From Chara braunii (lineage: Eukaryota; Streptophyta; Charophyceae; Charales; Characeae): a stretch of DNA of 37,958 nt. The DNA lies in NCBI GenBank assembly GCA_003427395.1, contig BFEA01000207.1, positions 1,959,689-1,997,646 on the forward strand, given 5' to 3'. The first letter of the stretch is position 1; each line of letters opens with the position of its first letter. Made by a program: the position numbers and the translations under genes. Under the pieces are notes generated by a model that ran no database searches, was not told the DNA's origin, and was given only the letters and a program-made list of their open reading frames with translations. Positions 29,682 through 37,958 of the stretch are shown one piece after another.

Positions 29682-31003
29682 TGCCGAAAGCAAGAATGGC
29701 TGTCCTAATCAGATTTTAGGGTGTCGCAGAAAAATTTGAATTTTTAAAATAAATAAAGGAAAATAAAATAAATCAGAAAGATGAGAAAAGAAGTAGGGAA
29801 GAAGATAATTCGTATTTTTTGGAGGAACGGAGAAAATTTAAATCAAAAAGAAAGAGAAAAGAAGAAAAATAGAAAAAATCGAAGTGGGGGAGAGAAAAAT
29901 AAGTGGGAAAGAGAAAAGATTGAAGTGGTAGGTGAGGGAGATGATGGGGTTGTAGTTGGGGGAAGAAAGGAGGAGAGGAGGGTGAGAGAATGAGAGAGAA
30001 AGCTATGGAAAAGGTGAAGAAAAGAGTGAGAGATTAGTAAAAGAAGGTGAGTGGAGAGAGAGGAGAGAAAAAAATGGTGGGAGATGAGTGAAGAGAGAAG
30101 GGTATGAGAGATTAAGGGGAAGGAGAGGAGAGAAGTAGGGAAAAGAAGCAAGGAGAGTGAGGTTGGAGAGAAGATAGTAAAAATATGGTAGTGGATGGAG
30201 AAAGAGTGAAGGGGATGAGAGATTAGTGGGGAGAAGAGAGAAATGAGAAAAGTGGAGAGAGGAGTGAGAAAAGGTGATGGATGAGTGGTGGTAAGAGAAA
30301 AAGAGGTCAGATGATGAAGGGAAGAGAGGGAAAAGGGAGTGGGAGAGTGGATTAGGGATGAGAGAGGTGATACCCAACTCTTGGGTAACCAAGAGCATAC
30401 AACTTCACCAAGATCCACAAGATCTTGGCCTTCACACACCCCTTGGGAGAAGGGGTCTTCAAGGTGGTGATGAACTGCTGCTGCACATTATCTGGGGTTG
30501 GCTGAGATCTTGATCAACCACCCAGTTCCACTGTAGTGCAGCCCCCTAGCCAAGGGGGTCTTCAAAAAAAATCCTCAGCAAACTGCCACGTGGCACTTTT
30601 GAAGATGGTCACGGGTCAAGAGAGAAGATGTAGAGGGCAAAAACTCTTTTGCCAATAACTTTTCACCNGCTGGGTGAAATTTGGCAAAAGAGATCTTGTT
30701 GGAAAGCTTTTTGAAAGCCACTTCCAACGAGATAAGGCGCAGCATCAGCCAGTGCCTAGAGTAATAGCGATCGTTGAAAAAACGAGCGCGGGTGGTTATT
30801 TTGGAGCTTTTAAAAATAAATTGCGATCTTTGAAAGATCGTAGTTCCTCAACCACTGCACAAAATTAGGAGATCTATAGCTTGTTGGAAGCGGCTCGTCG
30901 AGACCTTTCCAACAAGCTAAAGGTAAATAAATTTGGACCACCGGTGCAGAAGTTACGATCGAAAGAGTGCACCGGTGTCATTACCAAAGAAAAGTGGCGA
31001 GCG

Positions 31004-31004
<1 letters not shown>

Positions 31005-31049
<45 letters not shown>
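31005..31049. repeat. T45 homopolymer
   Basis: 45 uninterrupted T on the + strand, close to the primer-binding site (A run on the element's own strand). Its length is likely unreliable in assembly. Confidence 0.9.
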
Positions 31050-31052
<3 letters not shown>

Positions 31053-31105
31053 CAAGCCGTGTGGCAACTGATAGGTGGGGTGGGTGGGTGAGAGGAGCAG
31101 GGAGG

Positions 31106-31124
31106 AAAACCTGCTCTAATACGA
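31106..31124 (-). promoter_or_regulatory. Primer-binding site, initiator-Met tRNA type (degenerate)
   Basis: One base inside the 5' LTR the - strand reads TCGTATTAGAGCAGG, close to the TGGTATCAGAGC site that plant LTR elements use to pair with initiator-Met tRNA. Three early positions differ. Position and spacing support the call. Confidence 0.7.
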
Positions 31125-31125
31125 G

Positions 31126-31510
31126 TATGACGGACCCGCCGGGATGGGGGTCCGTCAGGATCAAGACGAAGGGATGAGGATGGGGGAGATGGAGATGGAG
31201 ATGGAAGGGACAGCGCAACTCCAACGCAGACTCAACACGCACGTACTCCAATCTGTGCAAATGAAGAATGAATCAAAAACAGACTACTCCAATCTGTGCA
31301 AATGAAGAATAAATCAAAAACAGACTACAGCTGGGGTGTACCCCCTGCGGACTGACTGACTGGACTGGCCTGGTACCGACAGTGGTACCGGGCAGGACTG
31401 GAACATCACACGGCCTGTGGGGTCAGGCCACGACCTGGTCCCACAGGCCTAACTGGCAAATAGCCAAATAAGCCCTGGCTGTAGGCCAGGGCAGATGAAG
31501 GCGTGCTGCA
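31126..31510 (-). repeat. 5' LTR (right)
   Basis: 385 bp, starting TATGACGGACC on the + strand (one base off the TG end of the left LTR) and ending GCTGCA. It is longer than the left LTR because of a 41-bp tandem duplication at 31244-31284/31285-31325. Over the rest, about 20 differences from the left LTR were counted by eye. Confidence 0.9.
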
Positions 31511-31515
31511 GTTGA
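31511..31515. repeat. Target site duplication GTTGA, right
   Basis: Matches 21037-21041. LINE L3 coding similarity resumes at this point. Confidence 0.9.
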
Positions 31516-32600
31516 ATTACCGCCTGCGAGGATACCCTACTAATGACATTTTTTTGATCATGGTTACCTCTCCATAGAAAAGTTGTTATTTGTTTTTTAA
31601 GGGTTGCAGTGACGATTTATCTAGAGCCTAAATCGTCGACCTATACCATAATGAAGCTAGGATCACATTGTTTATGACCAACAATCATCCAATTAGAGAG
31701 GTATGCTTATCTTTCCATAACTCTATTTTTGCTAGAGCAGATTTGAAGATCCATTCATTATTCATTGATGGCTTGCCCTCAGCAGACAGGAAATGTCCAA
31801 TACTCTGATGGGATCTGACGGGGCCATCCAATTTATGCTTGGTTGTTCTGGAGGTCTTACACCTTGATGGTGTATCCACCATCCTTGTGTTTTGGTTCCC
31901 CAATTTATCCTCATATCTGACATGGAACAAAACTTGTCCATCAACTTTTTGATTTCCATCAAATTGTCTAGAGAGGTTTCCACCATCAGAGAAAGGTCAT
32001 CTGCAAACAAGGAGCATATTGGGAGGGCTTCTTTTGGAATGTAACTAATGTCAATACATTTTATATCCTTATTACATCGTAAATTAGTTGCTAGGGCCTC
32101 CATCATGATGACGAACAGAAATGGGGCGATGGGGTCGTCCTGTCTCACCGAACGTTCTAATTCAATAAGAGGAGCCAAATTTTCATTCACCATCACTCGA
32201 GTTGTAGCATTAGTGTGTATAATTTTTATCCATCTTCTGAAACTGAGACTAAAGTTAAATTTTTATAGACATTTGTCTAAGAAGAACCAGTCTACATGGG
32301 CATAAGTCTTTTCAGAATCAATGAAGATGAAAATTGCATTATGCTTTGATTGCCTAGAGAGTTCGACTAATTCATTTACCAGTAGGATGTTGTCTTGGAT
32401 GTTCCTTCCTTCAATGAAACCTGTCTGTGTGGGATGTATGATACCTATCATAACCTTCAGGAATCGATTTGTGAGTGTTTTTGCCGCCAGTTCGTAGATT
32501 ACTGTGAGTAGAGTAATCGGTCTAAAGTTACGTATGTTTGTTTTATCTCATTTTTTGTATATTAGGATCAAAACTCCTTGACCTTCTATTTCTCCCATTT
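31511..32600 (-). pseudogene. LINE L3 reverse transcriptase and connector
   Basis: In - strand order: HPTQTGFIEGRNIQDNIL and FIDSEKTYAHVDW (frame 32263-32451), VRQDDPIAPFLF and FADDLSLM (frame 31762-32196; the Asp pair is intact at about 31996-32001), RINWGTKT, then KHTSLIG and a VISRVSSQ-type word up to the chromovirus boundary. FIDSEK has Ser for the usual Phe, the Asp after KTY is Ala, and RQGDP is RQDDP, so the enzyme is impaired although the FADD core remains. Frame changes occur at about 32200-32260 and after 31760. Confidence 0.9.
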
Positions 32601-33690
32601 AGCCTGATACCCAAACTGCGTGGTAGTAGTCCATAAGATCCTGAGCTAGGTTATCCCACATGACTTCTCAAAATTTTTTTGGAAAGTCATCAATCCCTAT
32701 AGTTTTTTCCTCCTCCATTATTATGAGGGCTGCTCTTATTTCTTCTTTCGTGAACGGTCTATCAATCATTTCTTTATGGTCATCTGATATAGATTTTATC
32801 AATGATATAAGAAAGGCTTCTATCCCTTTTACTCTTTGATCTTGGGGTTGATGCTTGCATTTTGATGTGAAGAGAGTTTTGTAATAATCTCTTGCTATTT
32901 TTGTGCATGCTGTTGTAGATGTCCCGAGAGAGTATTGGTCCCCTTGGGGATCAGAGAGAGCTTCAATGGTGGAACGACCAACTCTGACTTTTGCCATAGC
33001 AAAAAGTTTGTCATTCATAACCCCTTCTGTATTATAGCCTTTCATCTTTCCTCTGATTCTGGCCCCTTGCCAGTGATATTCCATGCATTTCAGGATTTTA
33101 GACTCGAGCTCATTTATTTCTTGAGATCTCGTTTAGTTTGGTTTATTGTTTCGACTCTATTTCTTTTTGTTTCAACAGGTGAAGTTGTTGTTGTAGATTG
33201 ATTTCCTGTAGATGGCGTTTTGAGCAAGCAATTTGGAATATTTATTGCATTTACGACCCAAAAATAATAGGTCGTTGTTGAACCACCGAATATCATCATG
33301 GATAAGATCCTTCTGTTTTCTCCAGAAATACCATACATCTTGTAAATAAACTTTAAATTGATTAATGTTGAAGAGCGAAGTGTTAATTTTATAAAATCCT
33401 CTGCCCTGATCGTTTTTTTTTCGAACGACAGTAAGGTTACATTCATGGCATGATCAAGACCAAGAAAAACGCTATCCGGTAAGATTTATGTTATTTGGAG
33501 CGCTCCTTTCAACTGTTCTAACATTAGGATTAAATCTATTCGAAACTTCGAGGCTTTGGTTGTTTGAGTCTTTCTGAAACAAGTAGAAGCTTTTTTTGTT
33601 GGGTAAAGTCGTCTATATGCATCAAAAAGATTCAATGACTGAGACCTTCAATGATTTGTTCATTTGTTTCTATATAAACTGGGCAGGGTG
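32601..33690 (-). pseudogene. LINE L3 linker between endonuclease and RT
   Basis: The 32668-33084 frame (HWQGARIRGKMKGYN, MNDKLFAMAKVR, TKEEIRAALIIMEEEKTIGIDDFPKKF) corresponds to the region ending in the LGVDGLPKEF motif of L1. 33085-33690 is more decayed, with pieces such as 33114-33446. A T-rich stretch near 33413-33421 may add a frameshift. Confidence 0.75.
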
Positions 33691-34170
33691 AGGGGATGTG
33701 TCAGCGATCTAGTTGCCTATTTGGAGCTGCATTGAAATCTCCCGCCATAATGATCGGTATACCTACTGGAAGGTGGTTTTTAACTAATTCAAAAAATTGT
33801 TGTCTTTTCACTGTCCATTTGGAGCATACACACACAAGATAGTGACTACCTCTATTTCCAACATAGTCAAAAGATAGACCCATGTGCCTTCCCCTTTGTC
33901 TGCCCCCCAGTTTAGCGGTTCAGTCCTATAACCTGGGGTAACCAGATTGCCACTCATGCACTACCTGGTCTAGGAGCGTGGGGTCTGAAGGGTGGGTGGA
34001 GCCAAATTTGTTTATGTGTGTGGCTGTGATCTGCGTTATCCATCAAATGTGTTTCTTGTATACAGACTGCATCAGGCCATTCTCTTCCTTCTACACCTCT
34101 CAATTGCTCGTATATGGTCTGGCGTTTTGGTTGTTTAGCCGAAGCCAACCCGTTCACATTTACTGATCGA
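33690..34170 (-). pseudogene. LINE L3 endonuclease domain
   Basis: MNGLASAKQPKRQTIYEQL and CIQETHL (frame 33954-34157), then VGNRGSHYLVCVC and MAGDFNAAPNRQLDR (frame 33701-33883). The GDFN core is intact here, unlike in L1. The two frames differ, so at least one indel separates them. The family role is target-site nicking. Confidence 0.85.
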
Positions 34171-34700
34171 AGGTCTAGATCTATTGTTCTTTTAAGAAGT
34201 TTTCATTCCTTGTCTTGTTATACAGAACATCGAGGACGTTTAACCCTACCATTTATACCCAATCTGCAATCCATATCCCTTATCCCAAAGTGAATTATAG
34301 GGACAGTCAGTGACCAGAGTCTAACTTACCTCCCAGTTATAGTATCTCCTGTTTATTTTTTAGGAGGCGGAAGAGTAAGATCATGACTTCTACCTCAAAC
34401 CAGAAATCGTTTGCCTTTACTTTCAACAATTGAAGTTCGGGCAGCATATTATGGGGGAACCAACGCAGATTTACTACCCGCTTGTGTTCATATCTAAGAA
34501 AGATATCTGTGGCCGACATCTTTAGAGAATCCGTAGATAGAATGAGTACTGCATTTCCCCCTAGTGGGAGCTGTGTTTGAATGATTTTGACTATTTCTGT
34601 CTTGAAACGGGTTTCCCCTGTCATTCTTCCTGGTAGGGAAGAGAGAAAACATGCTTGCGTCCCTATTTCAGGTAACCCCGATTTGTTGGAGGAGAATGAA
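34171..34700 (-). pseudogene. LINE L3 ORF1 C-terminal part
   Basis: The 34337-34624 frame ends LQLLKVKANDFWFEVEV, which matches the ORF1 end of L1. 34171-34336 between it and the endonuclease is stop-ridden. Upstream of about 34630 no further ORF1 similarity is clear, so the 5' end of L3 is truncated or decayed near here. Confidence 0.6.
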
Positions 34701-34929
34701 TCTGAAACTTGTCAGCATTGATTGCCCTAGAATCCAGGGGACTGACTGCACAGGTTATGAGATGTACAATGACTTATTGACCTTTGCCTATATCTTTCCG
34801 GGGCCCTGCTCAAGCAGGCACAGAAGGGGGGTTGGTAGGTGGCAGTTGGAATGATCAGAATGGGGCTCCTTCGTCCAGGGGGCGACCGGATGAAGGGGCT
34901 CCATCCTCCATTTCTGCTGCCCAACTAAC
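34701..34929. other. Junction between LINEs L3 and L4, nothing recognised
   Basis: A 65-residue - strand frame (34727-34924) has no recognisable domain. This is either leftover ORF1 of L3 or the 3' UTR of L4. Confidence 0.4.
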
Positions 34930-34980
34930 GAACTCCTCTCCTTTCCAGGTTTAGCGGGCCATCTCTATTCCCTCAATTAC

Positions 34981-36031
34981 CTACTCCCTGCCGTACCAGC
35001 CTAATTCCATCAATGTGTGATTAGGGAGGGGGAAAGGGTCTGGGAAATCTGTGGGAGGGGGGAGGGGGATCTCGTCAGGGATCGTGGTCCAATCATTGAA
35101 ACAGAGTCTATAATTCTTCTCCCTGGATTCCAATCGATGATCGTTGTCTAGTTGCCAGCCATCCCATTGTACCCTTGCTATCCTCCCCCCACGTTCCCCT
35201 CCCAGCCAGTCCAATGCAGAATTCATTTAGGTAATGGATCATATCAGTCTTTTTAGAGAGGGGCATTGTCAGTTGTACTAGTCGTGTCTATCGAGCCTTG
35301 ATTGTTGTCTCAATTGTGTCCTTGATCGTCTCAATCATCTCGCCCCTCCCCATATGTGCGCCTTCAATGGTCAATATGCAACGACGTCTCCAGATGGCCC
35401 ATAGCACCGCTTTCCTACCAATCGAGAACAGGTTAGAAGTTAAAGCTGAACCTTGGGCCGTCCAATATCCACAGAGCAGGGCTCTCCACTCCCATGGCCA
35501 GTGAGTGTCTGTTCCGAGGGCAGCCCAAATTATTGCCCACCATCGCCAGACAAGCGTTGAGGATGGGCATTGCAAGAAAAGATGTTCAATGGTTTTGTTT
35601 GCCTTATGGGATGGAAAACCCTCCAGGCAAGCCACGCGCCATGGGAGGGTCGTGCTTTTTTGCTCCAGGCTAGAGTGGTGAATGAGCCATGCGTTTGTGG
35701 GGAGGCAGCGGTGGCTGATTTGCCCATGTAGCGAGGCTAGTTTAGCGTGTTTACACTTAGTCTCCTTAAACCATTGGATTGCTCTCAATGTCTCCAATGA
35801 TACGTTCAGGTGCCTCGCCCATCGGTCCATGATCCGATCTTTCAGGTTAATTCGAGATCTTAGTAACCTGTAAGTGGCCTTAACCCCCAAGCTCTGCAGG
35901 TACCAGTATCGGGGTTGTGGGTCCCGCGAGGGGATCCGCCACCTCCATTCATTCGGGTCGATGGGGAGTTTTTGAATGGGCATCTCGGGTCTGAAGACTA
36001 CCCAGTAATCCGCTTCCTTCAACCTTCTCAC
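34981..36031 (-). pseudogene. LINE L4 zinc-binding module and C-terminal tail
   Basis: Frame 35288-36031: LPIDPNEWRW, HLNVSLETLRAIQWFKETK, QISHRCLPTNAW, PWRVAC, IEHLFLQC and GRKAVLWAIWRRRCILTIEGA. The first zinc Cys is Arg (PWRVAC where L2 has PWCHKC), so metal binding is lost. A frame change near 35270 leads to the 34981-35226 frame with DWLGGERGGRIARVQWDGW, KNYRLCFNDW and LMELGWYGRE at the stop, the best-preserved example of the shared C-terminal domain. Confidence 0.88.
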
Positions 36032-37105
36032 CCTATGAATAGCTGCCTTCCGGAGCTAGAACACCTCACCCGGGACCCCACGTACCAGTCTGTTCTGGTT
36101 GGTCCTATAAAACAGATTTACCAGCGCTTCCTCTCGGCCATTCGTCAACACCTGACGGGCACGAGCCTCATTCCCGTCGATAGCCACCCAATCTCCCTCC
36201 AAAACCGTGGGTCACGTCGCAATATCTGCACCCATGCTAAAGGGAGGGAGAAAATTACTTTTACGAGATTTTCCCTAATACGGTGGCAGTGTGGCAGTTT
36301 ACTTCTGAGTTGGGTTTCTGATATCCAATCATTGTGTGTGCTGTCTCATATGTGTTCCACTTTATGGATATCGTGCCTGACCCAAGAGTTCCACGAACTT
36401 CTGGAACTTGTGAAGACTCTCCCTTGACGGGCTCTTATCCAACGGTTTCCAAATAGAGGTTGGCGGAGCACCTCCTGCCACCTACTGGGCTCTGGTCTGT
36501 CCGGGAGGGGAAGTCGCCGCCAGTCGTGGATCAGGCGAACCCAAAAGTTGTTTTTTTTAAGATCTGCGCGGGCTGCAGTCCGGTCCGAATGCGCAACCGG
36601 TCCACCAGAGGATCTGGGGACTGCCCAAAACACATCGTCCAACCAAACAAGAGGATGGGTGGAAGGCTGAGATTCGGGGGCTAATCGTGCTGTTTGCTCT
36701 AATGCTAGGGGTTCCCATGGGAGGTTAGGTGTGCAGATTGTTTTTTTAAGTCACTGCAGGGCCAGAGCAGTTGCCTGGGTGTCAGGATCGAGAATCCCCG
36801 AGTCGCCGTGGGACTTGGGTTGAACAATCGCCTCCCACGCGACCCTGCTCATCATGTTCTGTGCTTTGTGGTTCCCTCGCCACAGGAAGGCTGCAACACA
36901 CTGTCTCAGGGATCTCGGGGCTTCCCGGGACAAGGGCCAAATGGCAGACTTATACCAAAGAGACTCAAGCGCCACGTTGTTAATAACGAGAGCCCTGGCA
37001 AAGAGTGAGGTGTGTTTGTCTGTCCATGAAGCAAGCTTTTGGAGTGTCGGGTCCATTATCCATTTGTCATTGCACTTAGGTTTTAAGGCTCCCGACCAGT
37101 CTTAG
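36032..37105 (-). pseudogene. LINE L4 post-RT connector
   Basis: Frame 36751-37056: TSLFARALVINNVALESLW, CVAAFLWRGN and VAWEAIVQPKSHG. Frame 36346-36642: DWRRLPLPDRPEPSRWQEV and QPLFGNRWI. 36032-36345 is decayed but keeps a GDWV-type word in another frame. These words occur in the same order in L1 and L2. Confidence 0.85.
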
Positions 37106-37117
37106 TACTTCTTCTGT

Positions 37118-37157
<40 letters not shown>
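37118..37157. repeat. (TTG)n microsatellite
   Basis: About 13 TTG units next to the 5' end of LINE L4. Confidence 0.95.
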
Positions 37158-37159
<2 letters not shown>

Positions 37160-37734
37160 TAACTAAGCTATATTCTTCTCTCAATTTCACCCACAATCTA
37201 CCTACCACTGCTCCTAAGCCTATACAGGGGATCCCTACAAGCATAGCTACCTCTCACAATCAAGGGGATGCATGTTGCCTCCCGCTCTAATCGGCGGTGG
37301 TTAGGGAGTGGGGCAGCCAATGGGGAGGGCCGGCTAACGCAAAAAAAACGAGCATTTTGCCCATAGCTAGTATGCTTTTAATTTATCTTATTTTGTTTAC
37401 TGACTATTAAATCTACTTTGTGGAGCATCTGTCTGCAGGCATACTGTTTATAAAAGCCAGTCAGGACTTGCCTCGACTGAGTAATAGACTTGGGGTGATG
37501 CTGTGTGTAGGGGTGGATGCCATATCGCCCGTCGGCTATTGACGGCTTCAGCAATCCTACATCAGTAGAGAGGGGGTGGAGGGTAAGTGGAGAGAGAAGA
37601 GGGGGTCGAAATGGCTGAGGGAGAGAGAGAAGCGGTTCTCCGCTGCGGAGATCAAAAGGAAGTACGATGAAACAGTTTGGCACAGTCATCGTTTTTGTGG
37701 AGTTGTGTATAGCAAACATGACAACACACATAAG
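37158..37734. other. No gene recognised
   Basis: Mixed-composition DNA. TATAAAAG occurs at 37449-37456 but no gene follows it on the + strand, so it is not called a promoter. Confidence 0.5.
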
Positions 37735-37866
37735 GTGTGTGGAAAAGAAAAAAAGGAGATATCATCCATGCACGTTGTATCAGCGGCGTCGGAGGGTGGG
37801 GTGTGTGGAAAAGAAAAAGAGGAGATATCATCCATGCACGTTGTATCAACGGCATCGGAGGGTGGG
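37735..37866. repeat. 66-bp tandem repeat, two copies
   Basis: 37735-37800 and 37801-37866 share GTGTGTGGAAAAGAAA, GGAGATATCATCCATGCACG and ATCGGAGGGTGGG-type words, differing at only a few positions. Confidence 0.95.
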
Positions 37867-37892
37867 CATGGCCGAAGGAATTGTACACCCCC

Positions 37893-37906
37893 TGCGCGCG
37901 CGCGCG

Positions 37907-37958
<52 letters not shown>
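37893..37958. repeat. (GC)n then (CA)n microsatellite at window end
   Basis: A GC alternation at about 37894-37906 passes through CACG into CA repeats that run to the last base. On the - strand this gives the Cys/Val translations, which are not genes. Confidence 0.97.

Larger units (their letters stand above)
28883..31104 (-). other. Chromovirus 5' leader (untranslated region)
   Basis: About 2.2 kb between the primer site and gag ATG. It holds a telomere-like stretch (29214-29250), two copies of a hairpin motif (29441-29483 and 29639-29681), an AT-rich part, a strongly purine-rich + strand tract at about 29770-30370, an inverted pair at 30878-30889/30907-30918 and a 45-T run (31005-31049). 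One ambiguous base is at 30668. Long open frames here (such as 29843-30439) are Ser/Leu/Phe/Pro low complexity. Confidence 0.75.
21042..31510 (-). mobile_element. Ty3/gypsy chromovirus, complete with LTRs, inserted in LINE L3
   Basis: 10,469 bp bounded by two LTRs and a 5-bp duplication. On the - strand the order is 5' LTR (31126-31510), primer-binding site, long leader, gag (26906-28882), pol with protease, RT and RNase H (24192-26957), and the rest of RNase H with integrase and chromodomain (22270-24405), then a non-coding 3' stretch and the 3' LTR (21042-21386). RT before integrase defines Ty3/gypsy, and the chromodomain defines a chromovirus. The LTRs are roughly 94% identical by eye apart from one tandem duplication, so the insertion is not very recent. 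Integrase and RNase H are damaged. Confidence 0.95.
15961..34700 (-). mobile_element. LINE L3, split by two nested insertions
   Basis: Three - strand pieces form one LINE: ORF1 end, endonuclease and RT at 31511-34700, middle of ORF2 at 19768-21041, and C-terminus plus 3' tails at 15961-17022. The first break falls in the connector after the RT; the second falls just after the last zinc ligand. At each break the flanks share a target duplication (GTTGA; TCCTGGG) and the reading frame continues once the insert and one duplicate are left out. The element was therefore one unit before both insertions. Total LINE sequence is about 5.5 kb; the exact 5' end is unclear. Confidence 0.9.
34930..37105 (-). 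mobile_element. LINE L4, 5'-truncated 3' half
   Basis: Carries the post-RT connector, RVT zinc-binding domain and C-terminal tail in the same order as L2. It lies directly upstream of L3 in the same orientation, a head-to-tail arrangement. Truncated near 37105, next to a (TTG)n microsatellite. No poly(A) or conserved tail hairpin was identified. Confidence 0.85.

Noticed and set aside
29843-30439. 198-aa Ser/Leu/Phe-rich - strand open frame
   Set aside because: It lies in a purine-rich tract of the chromovirus leader; composition alone keeps the frame open and there is no domain.
37449-37456. TATA box TATAAAAG
   Set aside because: No credible gene lies downstream on the + strand; such words are common by chance.
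37652-37957. Cys/Val-repeat proteins at the right end
   Set aside because: They are translations of the (CA)n microsatellite and the 66-bp repeats.
1-37958. CRISPR array, bacterial operon or phage system
   Set aside because: There are no regularly spaced repeats with spacers and no prokaryotic gene organisation; the content is eukaryotic retroelements.

Overview
This 38-kb window looks like plant-type (streptophyte) nuclear DNA made almost entirely of decayed transposable elements. The lineage evidence is a chromodomain-bearing Ty3/gypsy retrotransposon (chromovirus), L1-type LINEs ending in an RVT zinc-binding domain, a primer-binding site resembling the initiator-Met tRNA site common in plant LTR elements, and a CCCTAAA telomere-like stretch. 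A large, repeat-rich land-plant or charophyte genome would fit, but the species cannot be fixed from the sequence. No intact host gene was recognised.

Layout: 1-1642 holds a small tandem/inverted repeat cluster and a G-rich tract. LINE L1 (about 1.6-8.8 kb, + strand) is near full length but dead: ORF1 with a zinc knuckle, endonuclease, reverse transcriptase, zinc-binding C-terminus, 3' UTR and poly(A). About 8.96-11.6 kb carries a damaged copy (A) of an unrecognised coding block, a tRNA-like B box and purine repeats. LINE L2 (about 11.6-13.5 kb, - strand) is a 5'-truncated 3' half. 13.5-15.96 kb is non-coding, with a tRNA-like pseudogene and palindromic sites.

From 15.96 to about 34.7 kb there is a single LINE (L3, - strand) split by two later insertions. 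The first is a 2,745-bp element with 38-bp imperfect terminal inverted repeats and a 7-bp target duplication (17023-19767); it carries copy B of the unrecognised coding block. The second is a 10,469-bp chromovirus with two LTRs and a 5-bp target duplication (21042-31510). At both junctions, leaving out the insert and one target copy makes the LINE reading frame continuous. LINE L4 (about 34.9-37.1 kb, - strand) is another 5'-truncated copy. The window ends in a 66-bp tandem repeat and a (CA)n microsatellite.

Two 38-bp stretches (7920-7957 and 21881-21918) match the Nextera mate-pair junction adapter as I know it. Each is flanked by an exact direct duplication of local sequence, so both are best read as assembly contamination. 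The best candidates for new biology are the two-copy coding block (A/B) and the TIR element carrying copy B, followed by the shared C-terminal domain and 3'-tail hairpin of the LINE family.
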